Below, piece after piece: positions 34,036 to 45,050 of a DNA stretch of 64,000 nucleotides. Each line of letters begins with the position of its first letter. The first letter of the stretch is position 1. The DNA is taken from the NCBI RefSeq assembly GCF_008369445.1, contig NZ_VTWH01000003.1:62001-126000 (forward strand), read 5' to 3'. This DNA is from Aureimonas fodinaquatilis. GTDB taxonomy: Bacteria; Pseudomonadota; Alphaproteobacteria; Rhizobiales; Rhizobiaceae. The notes beneath the pieces were generated by a model. The model did not search any database, had not been told where the DNA came from, and saw nothing but the letters and a program-made list of their open reading frames with translations. The position numbers and the translations under genes are program-made.

Positions 34036-34872
34036 ATGCTGATACCGGAAAAAGCCCGAAAGCTGGAAATGCTGCAACGGCAATTGGCCGGGGTAACCAC
34101 TGCGCCTGTTGCACCTGACTTGCGCTCATTTGGTGTGGATGCGGCGGACAAGGCCCTTGGCGGCGGCATTCCGGCGGCAGGGTTGCTGGAGGTGCGCTTG
34201 CCACAGCCGCGAGGTGGTGGCTGTGGAGCAGGGTTTTTAACGGCTTTGGCGGTGCTGTTCGGGGCCAGCCGCAAACGGCCTTTTCTCTGGATAGGAGAGC
34301 AGTTTGTGTTTGGTGAGGCCGGGTGGTTTTACCATTCCGGACTTGCAGCCCATGGTCTGGACCCGGCGGCTTTGGCCATTGTGCGCCCGCCGCGTCTGGA
34401 GCAGGCAATATGGGCGGCGGAGGAAGCGGTGGCTTCCGGGGCTGTGGCGCTGGTGGTGCTGGAGCTGTTTGGCAATCCGGCGCGTATGGCGCTGGAAGGT
34501 ACACGTCGTCTGCACATGCGGGCTTTGGCTGGCGGCACCCCGCTGGTTTTGCTGCGTCAGGCGGCAATGGTGCAAACCAGTGCAGCACCCTTGCGCTTGC
34601 GGCTGGCCAGTGCGCCCGCCGCTTTGCCGGAAGATATAGCCAGTCGATGGCGGCTGATTGGCAACCCGGTTTTTGATGTTGAAGTTGAAAAGCTGCGGGG
34701 TGGGCCGCCCGCCCGCTTCCGTGTGGAGTGGAATCCCCATGAATGCTGTTTCAAAACCTGCCAGCCGCATTCTGGCATTGCTGTTCCCGTATCTGCCGAC
34801 CGACAGAATAAGGCGGGCTTGTCTGGGCCGTTTGTGGCGCGTGAACCTGCCGGCCAGCGGCGATGGGCCTAA
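34036..34872 (+). CDS. imuA: ImuA, RecA-like SOS mutagenesis protein
   Basis: This 278-residue RecA/SulA-related protein supports translesion synthesis with ImuB and DnaE2. Family features are the start MLIPEKARKLEMLQRQLAGV, SFGVDAADKALGGGIPAAGL, a degenerate P-loop-like EVRLPQPRGGGCGAG, and RPFLWIG then LDPAALAIVRPPR. It ends in the ARFRVEWNPHECCF block seen in alphaproteobacterial ImuA. The ATG at 34036 is preferred over the TTG at 34027. The 3' end overlaps imuB by 134 bases in another frame, an unusually long overlap. First gene of the LexA-controlled cassette. Confidence 0.88.
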   Translation: MLIPEKARKLEMLQRQLAGVTTAPVAPDLRSFGVDAADKALGGGIPAAGLLEVRLPQPRGGGCGAGFLTALAVLFGASRKRPFLWIGEQFVFGEAGWFYHSGLAAHGLDPAALAIVRPPRLEQAIWAAEEAVASGAVALVVLELFGNPARMALEGTRRLHMRALAGGTPLVLLRQAAMVQTSAAPLRLRLASAPAALPEDIASRWRLIGNPVFDVEVEKLRGGPPARFRVEWNPHECCFKTCQPHSGIAVPVSADRQNKAGLSGPFVAREPAGQRRWA

Positions 34873-36451
34873 GCCTGTTTTGCAGGCAGGCGAAACCGAC
34901 ACTATGGCCGGCCTGTTCCGCGAAGGGCCGGGCAGTGCCCACCATGTGCCGCGCTCTGCCGCTTTAACGGCGCAGCCGGCAAGCCCGTCAACCGGGCTGC
35001 AACCATTGGTGCTTTATGAAAAAGACGCCAACGCGTTTTGCATAACGGCCTGTTGTGAAGCGGCAATGGCAAATGGTGTTCGCCCCGGCCTGACCATGGC
35101 GGAAACACGGGCTCGGTTTCCATTCTTTGCGTTTGAACCGGCAGAACCTGCTGCCGATGCCCGGTTGCTGGAGGCGATTGCCGACTGGTGTGATGGCTAT
35201 ACGCCACTGGTGGCGCTGGATAAGCCAAACGGCTTGCTGCTGGACATTTCCGGCTGTGCACATCTGTTTGGTGGTGAAGCCGCCTTGCTGGACGATCTTG
35301 TCAGAAAATTGGTTGCACAGGGGTTTAAACCGCAGGCGGCCATTGCCTCACAGGCAGGCCCGGCTCTGGCACTCGCCGCTTATCGGCCGGGGTTCATTGT
35401 GCCGGAAACAGCCGCAGTTGAACCAATTCTTGCGCCTTTGCCCGCCCGGGCTTTGCGGTTTGGCGCGCAGACCACGGCTGTTCTAAGCCGGCTGGGGCTG
35501 AAACAGGTGGGCGATCTTCTGGCTTTGCCGCGTGCGGGCCTTGGCCGGCGGTTTGGTGCCGATTTTATGGACCGGCTGGATATTGGTCTTGGGCGGGCTG
35601 AGCGTCCTTTGAATCCGCGCCGGCTGGTGCCGCAGCTGATTCATGAGCGGCGGCTGTGCGAGCCGATTGGCCGTATGGAAGATATTGAAGGGCTGACCCT
35701 GCATCTGGCCCAAATGCTGAAGCCGGATCTTGAACGGCGCGGACAGGGCGCACGCCATCTGGAACTGGCACTTTTCCGGGTGGATGGCGTGGTGGACAGG
35801 GTTGAACTGCGCACGGCCATGCCCCTGCGCGACCCGGAGCGCATTCGCCGCCTGTTTGCAGAACGGTTGAAGGCAATTGGCGATGAGCGGGATGCCGGTT
35901 TCGGCTATGATCTTTTGCGCCTCTCCGTGCTGTCTTCTGCGGCAATGTCGGATCAGCAGCAGAATTTTACTGCCGGTGTTGATGACAATTCCGAAGCGCT
36001 GGAAATTCTGATCGACAGATTGGCGGCGCGGCTGGGAGTGGAAAGCGTTCAGTCTTTACAGCCTGTGGCATCACATTGGCCGGAAAAGGCGCAAAGATTG
36101 CAGGCGGGTCTTGCAACGGCTTCTGTGCAGCTTGCTCATGTGCCGGACTATGCGCCCAGGCCATTACGGCTTTTGACGCCGCCGGAAAAAATTGAAGCCA
36201 TGGCCGTGCTGCCGGAAGGAGAACCGATCCGCTTTGTCTGGCGCAGGGCCACGCACCGGGTGGTGCGGATGGAAGGGCCAGAGCGGATTGCGCCGGAATG
36301 GTGGCAACAGGCGGTGCCGGATATGCCGGCCATGCCTGCGCGGGACTATTTTCGCATCGAGGATTCAGAAGGACGCCGTTACTGGATGTTTCGTCTGGGT
36401 GATTATGAAACGCAGGAGCCGCAATGGTTTCTGCATGGAATTTTCGCATGA
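34739..36451 (+). CDS. imuB: ImuB, Y-family polymerase-like SOS mutagenesis protein
   Basis: This 570-residue catalytically inactive Y-family polymerase homologue bridges DnaE2 to the beta clamp. It opens with RILALLFPYLPTDRIRRACLG, where active Y polymerases carry the DxDxFF(Y)A motif. The palm region LLLDISGCAHLFGGE also lacks the acidic pair of an active enzyme. A little-finger-like region follows around residues 290-400 (RPLNPRRLVPQLIHERRL, then LHLAQMLKPDLERRG). The start is the ATG at 34739, inside imuA; no later start keeps the conserved first strand. Its stop overlaps the dnaE2 start as ATGA. Confidence 0.93.
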   Translation: MNAVSKPASRILALLFPYLPTDRIRRACLGRLWRVNLPASGDGPKPVLQAGETDTMAGLFREGPGSAHHVPRSAALTAQPASPSTGLQPLVLYEKDANAFCITACCEAAMANGVRPGLTMAETRARFPFFAFEPAEPAADARLLEAIADWCDGYTPLVALDKPNGLLLDISGCAHLFGGEAALLDDLVRKLVAQGFKPQAAIASQAGPALALAAYRPGFIVPETAAVEPILAPLPARALRFGAQTTAVLSRLGLKQVGDLLALPRAGLGRRFGADFMDRLDIGLGRAERPLNPRRLVPQLIHERRLCEPIGRMEDIEGLTLHLAQMLKPDLERRGQGARHLELALFRVDGVVDRVELRTAMPLRDPERIRRLFAERLKAIGDERDAGFGYDLLRLSVLSSAAMSDQQQNFTAGVDDNSEALEILIDRLAARLGVESVQSLQPVASHWPEKAQRLQAGLATASVQLAHVPDYAPRPLRLLTPPEKIEAMAVLPEGEPIRFVWRRATHRVVRMEGPERIAPEWWQQAVPDMPAMPARDYFRIEDSEGRRYWMFRLGDYETQEPQWFLHGIFA

Positions 36452-39400
36452 GCACGCCCGGCGGCAAAACCGGCTTTTTTGCCATGCAAAAAGGCTTTTG
36501 TGAAATTGGCGTTTCATCGGCATTTTCCTTTCTGCGCGGCGCTTCCAGCCCGTCTGAACTGGTTGCCGCTGCCAGTGCTCTTGGGCTTGGCGGCATAGGG
36601 CTGGCAGATCGCAACACTGTGGCCGGAGTGGTGCGGGCCTATCAGACTGCACGCGATACCGGCATGGCATTTCGGCCGGGGGCAAGGCTGGTTTTTGCTG
36701 ATGGCACGGCGGATATACTGGCTTATCCCCGCAACCGGGCAGGGTGGGGGCATTTGTGCCGTCTGCTCAGCCTTGGCAATCTGCGCACCAAAAAGGGTGA
36801 TTGCCAGTTGTTTCTGGCAGATTTGCTGCAATGGGGCGGCGATATGCAACTGGCGCTTCTGTGTCCGGATGGGTTGGCATTGCCGGATTGGCAGACCGTT
36901 GCCCGCCCGGTTAAAGTCACGCTGGCAGCGCTGATGAACACATTTCCTGGCTCTGTCTGGCTGGCCGGTTCTGTGCGCCATGATGGGCAGGACCAGAGGC
37001 GGCTGGCCCGTGCAGCATCATTGGCGGCAGAGGTGCAAGTGCCATTTCTGGCCACCAATGATGTGTATTACCACATTCAGGAACGGCGCATGTTGCAGGA
37101 TGTGGTCACGGCCATTCGCGAGCATGTGACCCTGCAGGAGGCCGGGTTTCTGCTGGCACGCAATGCGCAAAGGCGGCTTTGCGCAACAGCGGAAATGGAT
37201 TTTCTGTTTCGCGAATATCCGCATGCGGTGGATGAAAGCCGCCGGTTTTTTGCGCCGTTGAACTTTGATCTCAAAAGCCTGCATTATGAATATCCCGATG
37301 AAGGCTTGAAACTGAACCGCAGCCCGGCGGAAGAGCTTTTTCGTCTTGCCCGTGAGGGCGCATATTGGCGCTACCCCAATGGCGTGCCGGACAATATCTG
37401 GCGCGAAATTGACCGGGAAATGGCGATTATCATAGAGCTGCAATATGAGCCCTATTTCCTGACCGTGCACCGGATTATGGAAGCGGCCCGCCGCATGAAC
37501 ATTCTGTGTCAGGGCCGCGGTTCAGCCGCCAATTCCACCATATGCTACTGCATGGGCATAACGGCGGTGCCGCCAGAGGATGGCAAAACGCTGTTTGAGC
37601 GCTTTATTTCGCCCGAGCGCGGCGAACCGCCGGATATTGATATTGATTTTGAGCATGAGCGGCGAGACGACATCATCAACTGGATTTATGAAGAATATGG
37701 CCGCGAGAATGCGGCCATTACCGCCACGGTCATTTCCTATCGCTCACGTTCTGCCGGGCGCGAGGTGGGCAAGGTTTTCGGGCTTTCCGAAGATGCCTTG
37801 TCGGCTTTGTCGGCATCGGTCTGGGGCACATCGCACTCGGCCCCCGGTGAATGGGAGGCGCAGGCAGCAGGGCTGTCGACGCAGGATGCCACCACCACCA
37901 ATATCCTGCATTTTGCCAGCGAACTGGCCGGTTTTCCCCGGCACCTTTCGCAGCATGTCGGCGGGTTTGTGCTGACCAGAGGTCGGGTGGATGAGGTCGT
38001 GCCAATCATGAACACCGGCAGCAAAGGCCGGTTGATTGTTGAATGGGACAAGGATGATCTGGACGAGCTGAATATTCTGAAAATCGACATATTGGCGCTG
38101 GGCATGCTGAGCTGCCTGCACCGCTCATTTGATATGCTGAAGCAGCATTATCCGGAAGATTTTTGCGGGCAGGAGCTGGAGCTTGGTTACTTTCCGAAAG
38201 AGCCGCCTGATGGTCCTGTGTGGAAAATGACGCATCGGGCCGACACGCTGGGCGTATTTCAGATTGAAAGCCGGGCGCAGATGTCCATGCTGCCCAAGCT
38301 GAAACCCAACGAGTATTACGATCTGGTCATTCAGGTGGCGATTGTGCGGCCCGGGCCAATTCAGGGCGATATGGTGCACCCCTATCTGAAGCGGCGGATG
38401 GCTGTTGAAAAGGTCACCTATCCGAAAGAGGAGTTGCGCGCGGTTCTGGAACGGACCTGCGGCGTGCCATTGTTTCAGGAACAGGCCATGCAGATTGCCA
38501 TGGTGGCGGCGGGTTTTTCCGGCACCAAGGCAGATGGCTTGCGCCGCGCCATGGCAACATTCAAGCGCACCGGTGAAGTGGGCAATTTCCGGGATGATAT
38601 GATCAATGGCATGCTGCAAAATGGTTATGAGCAGGATTTTGCGGAAAGATGCTTCCGGCAGATTGAAGGCTTCGGCGAATATGGTTTTCCGGAAAGCCAC
38701 GCCGCGTCCTTTGCGGTGCTGGTCTATGATTCCGCCTGGATCAAATGCCACTATCCCGATGTGTTTGCCGCAGCCCTTCTGAACTCCCAGCCACTGGGCT
38801 TTTATGCCCCGGCACAAATTGTGCGTGATGCGCGCGAGCATGGGGTGGAGGTGCGCCCGGTCTGCATCAACTCCTCGCAATGGGACCAGACATTGGAGCC
38901 CACAGGATTTGATGCAACGCGCATCCACAGGCAGCACGCAGAAATGGCCGGGGCAATTCGCACAAGCCATGCCATGCGACTTGGCTTTCGGCAGGTGAAA
39001 GGGCTTTCGGAAGCTGCCATGAAATTGCTGGTAGAAGAGCGCGCCAGACGACCCTTTGACTCGGTGCGTGAAGTCTGGCTGCGCACCGGCCTGCCACGCG
39101 CCACCATTGCCCGGTTGGCGGATGCCGATGCTTTTCACATCCTGGGTCTTGGCCGTCGCGATGCCTTATGGGCAGCAGAGGCTTTGGACAAGCAAAGTGC
39201 GGTGGAACATCTGCCATTGTTTGTCGCAATGGAGGCAGACCCGGTGCAGGATGAGCCCGACGCGCATTTGCCACCAATGCCTTTGGGTGAGGAGGTGGTG
39301 AACGACTACCGCTACCTTTCGCTTTCACTCAAAGCGCATCCGGTGTCGTTTCTGAGGCCGGAACTGGTGGCACAGAATGTCATGCCCAACAGCCGTTTGC

Positions 39401-39768
39401 CACAGTTGCCTTCCGGTCGCCGGGCCTGTGTTGCGGGATTGGTGTTGATCCGCCAGCGCCCCGGCTCGGCAAAGGGGGTTATCTTCATGACGCTGGAAGA
39501 TGAAACCGGCATTGCCAATGTTGTTGTCTGGCCAAAGACTTTTGAAATATTTCGCGCCGTGGTGCTGGGTGGCCGTTTTTTGAAAGTGCGGGGGCGCGTG
39601 CAATCCAGCCACAATGTTGTTCACCTTGTGGCTGAAGAGATTATCGACATGACATCCATGCTGGGGCAGTTGCAGCAGAAGGGTGGAAGGGATTCCACCC
39701 CTTACCGCGCCCGCAATGTTGGCGATGGCAGCCGCCCTGTTGGCGTGTCAGTCCAGAATGGCCGGTAG
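36448..39768 (+). CDS. dnaE2: Error-prone DNA polymerase III alpha subunit DnaE2
   Basis: DnaE2 performs damage-induced translesion synthesis with ImuA and ImuB. This 1106-residue C-family polymerase has an N-terminal PHP domain ([20 protein letters not shown], then [15 protein letters not shown]). The catalytic palm contains [17 protein letters not shown] and the Asp triad region [33 protein letters not shown] follows, then [19 protein letters not shown] and a C-terminal OB-fold ([20 protein letters not shown]). It starts at the ATG overlapping the imuB stop. Its last 21 bases overlap the 3' end of hutU, which is convergent. Confidence 0.96.
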   Translation: MSTPGGKTGFFAMQKGFCEIGVSSAFSFLRGASSPSELVAAASALGLGGIGLADRNTVAGVVRAYQTARDTGMAFRPGARLVFADGTADILAYPRNRAGWGHLCRLLSLGNLRTKKGDCQLFLADLLQWGGDMQLALLCPDGLALPDWQTVARPVKVTLAALMNTFPGSVWLAGSVRHDGQDQRRLARAASLAAEVQVPFLATNDVYYHIQERRMLQDVVTAIREHVTLQEAGFLLARNAQRRLCATAEMDFLFREYPHAVDESRRFFAPLNFDLKSLHYEYPDEGLKLNRSPAEELFRLAREGAYWRYPNGVPDNIWREIDREMAIIIELQYEPYFLTVHRIMEAARRMNILCQGRGSAANSTICYCMGITAVPPEDGKTLFERFISPERGEPPDIDIDFEHERRDDIINWIYEEYGRENAAITATVISYRSRSAGREVGKVFGLSEDALSALSASVWGTSHSAPGEWEAQAAGLSTQDATTTNILHFASELAGFPRHLSQHVGGFVLTRGRVDEVVPIMNTGSKGRLIVEWDKDDLDELNILKIDILALGMLSCLHRSFDMLKQHYPEDFCGQELELGYFPKEPPDGPVWKMTHRADTLGVFQIESRAQMSMLPKLKPNEYYDLVIQVAIVRPGPIQGDMVHPYLKRRMAVEKVTYPKEELRAVLERTCGVPLFQEQAMQIAMVAAGFSGTKADGLRRAMATFKRTGEVGNFRDDMINGMLQNGYEQDFAERCFRQIEGFGEYGFPESHAASFAVLVYDSAWIKCHYPDVFAAALLNSQPLGFYAPAQIVRDAREHGVEVRPVCINSSQWDQTLEPTGFDATRIHRQHAEMAGAIRTSHAMRLGFRQVKGLSEAAMKLLVEERARRPFDSVREVWLRTGLPRATIARLADADAFHILGLGRRDALWAAEALDKQSAVEHLPLFVAMEADPVQDEPDAHLPPMPLGEEVVNDYRYLSLSLKAHPVSFLRPELVAQNVMPNSRLPQLPSGRRACVAGLVLIRQRPGSAKGVIFMTLEDETGIANVVVWPKTFEIFRAVVLGGRFLKVRGRVQSSHNVVHLVAEEIIDMTSMLGQLQQKGGRDSTPYRARNVGDGSRPVGVSVQNGR

Positions 39769-41424
39769 GTTCAAGCCCTGTTCACGCGCGCAATCCAGTG
39801 CAATTTCGTAACCGGCATCGGCATGGCGCATGACGCCGGTTGCCGGGTCATTCCACAAAACACGCTCCACCCTTCTGGCCGCATCTTCCGATCCGTCGCA
39901 ACAGATCACCATGCCGGAATGCTGAGAAAAGCCCATGCCGACGCCGCCGCCATGATGCAGGCTGACCCATGTTGCGCCGGAGGCGGTGTTGAGCAGCGCA
40001 TTCAGAAGCGGCCAGTCAGAAACTGCATCTGAACCGTCCTTCATGGCTTCGGTTTCGCGGTTGGGAGAGGCCACCGAGCCGGAATCGAGATGGTCGCGAC
40101 CAATGACAATCGGCGCCTTCAACTCGCCCTTTGCCACCATTTCGTTGAATGCCAGACCCAACCGGTGCCGATCGCCCAGGCCCACCCAGCAAATTCGTGC
40201 CGGCAAGCCCTGAAATGCTATGCGCTCCCGCGCCATGTCCAGCCAGCGGTGCAAATGGGTGTTGTCCGGCAAAAGCTCCTTCACCTTGGCGTCGGTGCGG
40301 TAGATGTCTTCCGGGTCACCGGAAAGCGCCGCCCAGCGAAACGGGCCAACACCACGGCAGAACAGCGGGCGAATATAGGCCGGCACAAAGCCGGGGAAGG
40401 CAAAGGCATCGGCAAAGCCTTCATCCTTGGCCACCTGGCGGATATTGTTGCCATAATCCAGCGTCGGTACACCCGCCCGATGGAAGGCCACCATGGCTTC
40501 CACATGTTCGCGCATGGACGCGCGGGCGGCCACTTCCACGGATTTCGGGTCGGTTTCGCGCTTTGCCTTCCACTCGGCCAGTGTCCAGCCTTTTGGCAGA
40601 TATCCGTTCAGCGGATCATGGGCAGAAGTCTGGTCTGTTACCATGTCGGGGCGCACGCCACGGCGATACAGTTCCGGCACAATCTCGGCTGCATTGCCCA
40701 CAAGGCCGACTGAGCGGGCCTGCCCGGCACTGGTCCAGCGCTGGATCATCTCCAGTGCCTCGTCCAGTGTTTCAGCCTTTTCATCGACATAGCGGGTGCG
40801 AATGCGAAAATCGATCCGCTCGGGGTCGCATTCAATCGCCAGACATGAAGCACCGGCCATGACTGCGGCCAAAGGCTGCGCGCCGCCCATGCCGCCCAGA
40901 CCGGCGGTCAGCACCCATTTGCCGGTCAGGTTGCCATCATAATGCTGGCGGCCCGCCTCGACAAAAGTCTCGTATGTGCCTTGCACGATGCCTTGCGTGC
41001 CAATGTAAATCCATGAGCCGGCGGTCATCTGCCCATACATGGCAAGGCCGCGCCGGTCCAATTCGTTGAAATGCTCCCATGTGGCCCAATGGGGCACCAG
41101 ATTGGAATTGGCAATCAGCACCCGTGGTGCATCCTTGTGAGTGCGGAAAACGCCCACCGGCTTGCCGCTTTGCACCAGAAGCGTCTGGTCATCTTCCAGC
41201 TCACGCAATGTGCTGACAATCCGGTCAAAATCATCCCAGGTGCGGGCAGCGCGGCCGATACCACCATAAACCACCAGCTCGTTGGGGTTTTCGGCAACAT
41301 CAGGGTCAAGATTGTTCATCAGCATGCGCAATGGCGCTTCAGTCAGCCAGCTTTTGGCTGAAAGCTCTGTGCCATGGGGGCTGCGAACTTCGCGCATATT
41401 GTGACGGCGTTGGTCTATGTTCAT
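39748..41424 (-). CDS. hutU: Urocanate hydratase
   Basis: HutU adds water to urocanate to give imidazolonepropionate, the second step of histidine breakdown, using tightly bound NAD+ as electrophile. This 558-residue protein starts [18 protein letters not shown] with ACGAGG upstream. Family blocks are [36 protein letters not shown] and [17 protein letters not shown]. The catalytic Cys region is [16 protein letters not shown], with [18 protein letters not shown] near the end. Last gene of hutIHGU, one base after hutG. It overlaps dnaE2 by 21 bases tail to tail. Confidence 0.97.
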   Translation of the reverse strand: MNIDQRRHNMREVRSPHGTELSAKSWLTEAPLRMLMNNLDPDVAENPNELVVYGGIGRAARTWDDFDRIVSTLRELEDDQTLLVQSGKPVGVFRTHKDAPRVLIANSNLVPHWATWEHFNELDRRGLAMYGQMTAGSWIYIGTQGIVQGTYETFVEAGRQHYDGNLTGKWVLTAGLGGMGGAQPLAAVMAGASCLAIECDPERIDFRIRTRYVDEKAETLDEALEMIQRWTSAGQARSVGLVGNAAEIVPELYRRGVRPDMVTDQTSAHDPLNGYLPKGWTLAEWKAKRETDPKSVEVAARASMREHVEAMVAFHRAGVPTLDYGNNIRQVAKDEGFADAFAFPGFVPAYIRPLFCRGVGPFRWAALSGDPEDIYRTDAKVKELLPDNTHLHRWLDMARERIAFQGLPARICWVGLGDRHRLGLAFNEMVAKGELKAPIVIGRDHLDSGSVASPNRETEAMKDGSDAVSDWPLLNALLNTASGATWVSLHHGGGVGMGFSQHSGMVICCDGSEDAARRVERVLWNDPATGVMRHADAGYEIALDCAREQGLNLPAILD

Positions 41425-41425
41425 T

Positions 41426-42229
41426 TCAACCTCGTGGCAATTCAGGAGCGAGTGTCTCAAGCTCTTTCAACAGGTCTGATAAATGCAGGCGCAGGCCATC
41501 GGCTTTGGCCTCGTCATAGGCAAAGGGCGGTGTTTCTGTGTTCAGATGCGTGCTTTGCGCCAGCTCCATCTGCACGGCGTGCACATTTGCATGGGGCTGG
41601 CCATAATGGCGGGTGGTCCAGCCACCCCGGAAACGACCGTTGACCACATGCGAAAAGCCCGCAGCACTGGCGACGACGCGGCCCGCCGCTGCTTCAAGTT
41701 CCGGTGCGCAGGTCTGGCCGCTGTTTGTGCCAAGGTTCAGATCCGGCAACCGCCCTTCAAACAAAAACGGAATGATGGAACGGATGGAGTGGCAATCATA
41801 CAGAATGGCAGTGCCGTGCAGCGCCTTCACCCGCGCTATCTCCCGGCTCAGCGCTGCATGATAGGGCGCAAAGAACTGTTCCAGCCGCAGCTCTCTGTCC
41901 AGCTCCGTTGGCTCTTGCCCCCGCTGCCATATTGGTTTGCCGTCAAAGTTCGTCAGGGGGATCAGTCCGGTGGTGTTCTGGCCTGGATAAAGGCTTGCGC
42001 CCAGCGGATCGCGGTTGGCGTCAATGACATAGCGGTGAAACTGCGCGGCAACGATTGTTGCGCCCGGCAACAGCCCGTCATAAAGCCGGTGCAGGTGCCA
42101 GTCCGTGTCGCGCAGCACCTGACCCTCGGTGTTCAGCCGTGAAAAAATTTCTGGCGGCACATGCGTTCCGCTGTGCGGGAATGCCAGAATAACCGGGCTG
42201 TTGCCGGGTTGAACTCTCACAGCACTCAT
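41426..42229 (-). CDS. hutG: N-formylglutamate deformylase
   Basis: HutG hydrolyses N-formylglutamate to glutamate and formate, the last step of the HutF-dependent route. This 267-residue zinc enzyme shows [15 protein letters not shown] (metal His region), [40 protein letters not shown] and [18 protein letters not shown]. The start overlaps the hutH stop by four bases. Presence of this enzyme with hutF shows that formimidoylglutamate is first deiminated rather than cleaved to formamide. Confidence 0.95.
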   Translation of the reverse strand: MSAVRVQPGNSPVILAFPHSGTHVPPEIFSRLNTEGQVLRDTDWHLHRLYDGLLPGATIVAAQFHRYVIDANRDPLGASLYPGQNTTGLIPLTNFDGKPIWQRGQEPTELDRELRLEQFFAPYHAALSREIARVKALHGTAILYDCHSIRSIIPFLFEGRLPDLNLGTNSGQTCAPELEAAAGRVVASAAGFSHVVNGRFRGGWTTRHYGQPHANVHAVQMELAQSTHLNTETPPFAYDEAKADGLRLHLSDLLKELETLAPELPRG

Positions 42230-43761
42230 TGCGCCAGTTCCGGCAGAAGATTCTGCGAAACGGCATCGATCAGAGTGCCTTGCGCAATCAACTGTGTGGC
42301 TGCCGCCAGATCAACGGCCATATAGCGGTCTTCATCCAGCGCGGGAATGTGCGCGCGAATGGCTGCCAGCGCCTTCAACAGTTCCTGCCCGGTTTGCAGC
42401 GGCGCCCGAAACTCCACGCCTTGTGCAGCGGTCATCGCTTCAATGCCAACAATGCTGAACAGATTGTCTGTCATCAACAAAAGCCGCCTTGCCCCATGGC
42501 AAGCCATCGACACATGGTCTTCCTGATTGGCAGATGTGGGGGTGGAATCCACAGAGGCGGGGTGCGACATCTGCTTGTTTTCGGACATCAGCGCCGCCGA
42601 AGTGACTTCGGCAATCATCAACCCGGAATTCAGCCCCGGATTTTTCGCCAGAAAGGCTGGCAGGCCAAAAGACAAAGCCGGATCAACCAGAAGTGCAATG
42701 CGCCGTTGGGCGATGGCGCCGATTTCGCACACGGCCAGCGCAATCTGGTCGGCTGCCAGGGCCACAGGCTCGGCATGGAAATTGCCGCCGGACAACACCT
42801 GCCCGTCAGACAGCACCAGCGGATTGTCGGTTACAGCATTGGCTTCAATGGTCAGTGTGTGGCCCGCCTGACGCAACACATCCAGGCACGCGCCATCCAC
42901 CTGCGGCTGGCAGCGTATGCAATAAGGGTCCTGCACGCGCTCGTCGCCTTCAAGGTGGCTTTCGCGGATCTGCGATCCGGCCAGCAAGCCCCGCAACGTC
43001 GCGGCGGCATCTATCTGCCCGGCATGGCCGCGCAAAGTGTGAATTTCTGCGTGAAATGGCGCGGATGAACCCATGGCCGCGTCGGTGGACAGCGCCCCGG
43101 TGATCAAAGCGCTCTGGGCCGCGCGGTGGGCTCGAAACAGCCCGACAAGTGCCAGTGCGGTGGAAACCTGTGTGCCGTTGATCAGCGCCAGACCTTCTTT
43201 GGCGGCCAATGTTACAGGCTCAAGCCCGACAGCGGCCAGTGCCGTTGCTGCCGGCTGTTGCACACCATTGACGGTAACATAGCCTTCACCAATCATGGCG
43301 GCTGCCATATGCGCCAGTGGCGCCAGATCGCCGGATGCGCCAACCGAGCCCTGACCGGGTATGACCGGCAAAACGCCAAGGGCCAGCATGGCTTCCAGCA
43401 AGGCAATAATCTGCGGGCGCACGCCGGATGCGCCGCGCCCCAGCGACATCAGCTTGATTGCCATGATCAGCCGGACGATTGGCGCATCCAGTGGTGTGCC
43501 AACGCCGCAGCAATGCGACAGAATGAGGTTTCGCTGCAATGTTGCAACATCGCCGGGGGCAATGCGCACGCTGGCCAGTTTGCCGAAACCGGTATTGACG
43601 CCGTAGACGGCAACATCCCCTGCGGCAATTTCTGCAATGCGCGCGGCACTGGCGGCTATGCCTGGGCGGGTTGCCGGGTCCAGTGTTACCGCGTCATTGC
43701 TGCGGTAAATCCGTTCCAGCGTGGATAGGGAAACCTGGCCGGGAATAAGAACAATGCTCAT
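42226..43761 (-). CDS. hutH: Histidine ammonia-lyase
   Basis: HutH deaminates L-histidine to trans-urocanate through the MIO cofactor, which forms from an Ala-Ser-Gly triad. Here the triad is in [21 protein letters not shown] (ASG about residues 143-145). Other blocks are [30 protein letters not shown], the QDHVSMAC-like segment [16 protein letters not shown] and the [20 protein letters not shown] region. It has 511 residues, the usual length. The start overlaps the hutI stop by one base (TGATG). Confidence 0.97.
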   Translation of the reverse strand: MSIVLIPGQVSLSTLERIYRSNDAVTLDPATRPGIAASAARIAEIAAGDVAVYGVNTGFGKLASVRIAPGDVATLQRNLILSHCCGVGTPLDAPIVRLIMAIKLMSLGRGASGVRPQIIALLEAMLALGVLPVIPGQGSVGASGDLAPLAHMAAAMIGEGYVTVNGVQQPAATALAAVGLEPVTLAAKEGLALINGTQVSTALALVGLFRAHRAAQSALITGALSTDAAMGSSAPFHAEIHTLRGHAGQIDAAATLRGLLAGSQIRESHLEGDERVQDPYCIRCQPQVDGACLDVLRQAGHTLTIEANAVTDNPLVLSDGQVLSGGNFHAEPVALAADQIALAVCEIGAIAQRRIALLVDPALSFGLPAFLAKNPGLNSGLMIAEVTSAALMSENKQMSHPASVDSTPTSANQEDHVSMACHGARRLLLMTDNLFSIVGIEAMTAAQGVEFRAPLQTGQELLKALAAIRAHIPALDEDRYMAVDLAAATQLIAQGTLIDAVSQNLLPELAQ

Positions 43762-44963
43762 CAGTTTTTCTCGATGATGGATGAGTGGAGCGGATTAAAG
43801 CCGATGCGGTAGGCAAGTTCGGCAGGATGTTCGATGGACCAGACGGCAAGCTCGGCGCGCTTTCCGGCCTCTACGGTGCCGATTTCGTTTTGCAGGCCTA
43901 ACGCCAGGGCTGCATTGCGGGTTGCGCCGGCAAGCGCTTCCTCTGGCGTCATGCGGAACAATGTCGCTGCCATATTCATGGTCAGCAGCAGCGAGGTAAT
44001 GGGCGATGTGCCGGGGTTGCAATCGCTTGCCAGAGCCATTGGCACGCCTGCGGCTCGCATTCCTTCAACGGGCGGAACCATGGTTTCCCGCAAGGTGTAA
44101 AAGGCCCCCGGCAGCAATACGGCGACGGTGCCTGCCGCGGCCATTGCAGCAATGCCGGCCGGGCTCAGATATTCCAGATGATCAGCGGAAAGCGCAGCGA
44201 ATTCGGCTGCCAGCGCTGCACCGCCCTGATCGGAAAGCTGCTCGGCATGGAGTTTGACCGGCAGGCCCAGTAACCGTGCGTGCTCGAACACAGTGCGGGT
44301 TTCTGAGGTGCTGAAGGCGATGTTTTCACAAAATGCGTCCACCGCATCTATCAGCCCCTCAGCCGCTCCTGCTGTCATCCCGGGCAACACCACCTCGGAA
44401 ATATAGTCGCCGGCGCGCCCCTTATATTCGGGCGGGGTGGTGTGGGCTGCCAGATAGGTTGTGCAAATGCGAATGCCGGACAGTGCCTGCAACCGGCGCG
44501 CGGCGCGCAGCATTTTCAGCTCGTCAGCAATTGTCAGCCCGTATCCGGATTTGATTTCAACCGTGGCCACCCCCTCTGCAGTAAGGGCGTTCAGGCGAGG
44601 CAACGCGGTTTCCACAAGCTGGTCTTCAGTCAATTGGCGCGTGGCCTGCACGGTGGAGTTGATGCCGCCGCCCGCCCGCGCAATGTCTTCGTAGCTGCGG
44701 CCCTGCAAACGCATCTCAAATTCAAGCGCCCGGTTGCCGCCAAAAATCAAATGGGTGTGGCAGTCAATAAGGGCTGGTGTCACCAGCCGCCCGTCCAGAC
44801 CTTCCGCGTCCAGCCCGTGCCACTCCTTCGGCAGGTCGCCTTTGGGGCCGCAATAGCGAATTTGCCCATCGGCCAATACCAGGGCCGCGTCCGGAACCAG
44901 CCCGTAAGCAGTTTCACCAACCATACGGCAAAGGTTCAGTCGGTCGAGCAGTCTGGCGGCCAT
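43761..44963 (-). CDS. hutI: Imidazolonepropionase
   Basis: HutI hydrolyses 4-imidazolone-5-propionate to N-formimidoyl-L-glutamate. This 400-residue amidohydrolase has the metal motif in [19 protein letters not shown], then [17 protein letters not shown], the His ligand region [23 protein letters not shown] and [13 protein letters not shown]. The ATG at 44963 is chosen because the family begins near [12 protein letters not shown]. An in-frame start at 45014 would put translation inside the candidate operator. First gene of hutIHGU. Confidence 0.95.
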   Translation of the reverse strand: MAARLLDRLNLCRMVGETAYGLVPDAALVLADGQIRYCGPKGDLPKEWHGLDAEGLDGRLVTPALIDCHTHLIFGGNRALEFEMRLQGRSYEDIARAGGGINSTVQATRQLTEDQLVETALPRLNALTAEGVATVEIKSGYGLTIADELKMLRAARRLQALSGIRICTTYLAAHTTPPEYKGRAGDYISEVVLPGMTAGAAEGLIDAVDAFCENIAFSTSETRTVFEHARLLGLPVKLHAEQLSDQGGAALAAEFAALSADHLEYLSPAGIAAMAAAGTVAVLLPGAFYTLRETMVPPVEGMRAAGVPMALASDCNPGTSPITSLLLTMNMAATLFRMTPEEALAGATRNAALALGLQNEIGTVEAGKRAELAVWSIEHPAELAYRIGFNPLHSSIIEKN

Positions 44964-45001
44964 AATCCAACATTCCCTTTTTGATTGTGCCGCGACGATA
45001 A

Positions 45002-45015
45002 TATGTATAGACATA
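45002..45015. promoter_or_regulatory. Candidate HutC operator between hutI and hutF
   Basis: TATGT (45002-45006), central ATAG and ACATA (45011-45015) form a dyad containing TGTATAGACA, the kind of site bound by HutC-type GntR repressors. It lies midway between the divergent hutI and hutF starts, with hutC itself in the hutF operon. Confidence 0.65.
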
Positions 45016-45050
45016 ATGTGTCAACAGGCTAGGGATTCAGGGAGCGGGTC

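Noticed and set aside
38125-39138. A 337-codon open frame on the minus strand within dnaE2.
   Set aside because: It is a high-G+C shadow of the DnaE2 frame and has no recognisable motif.
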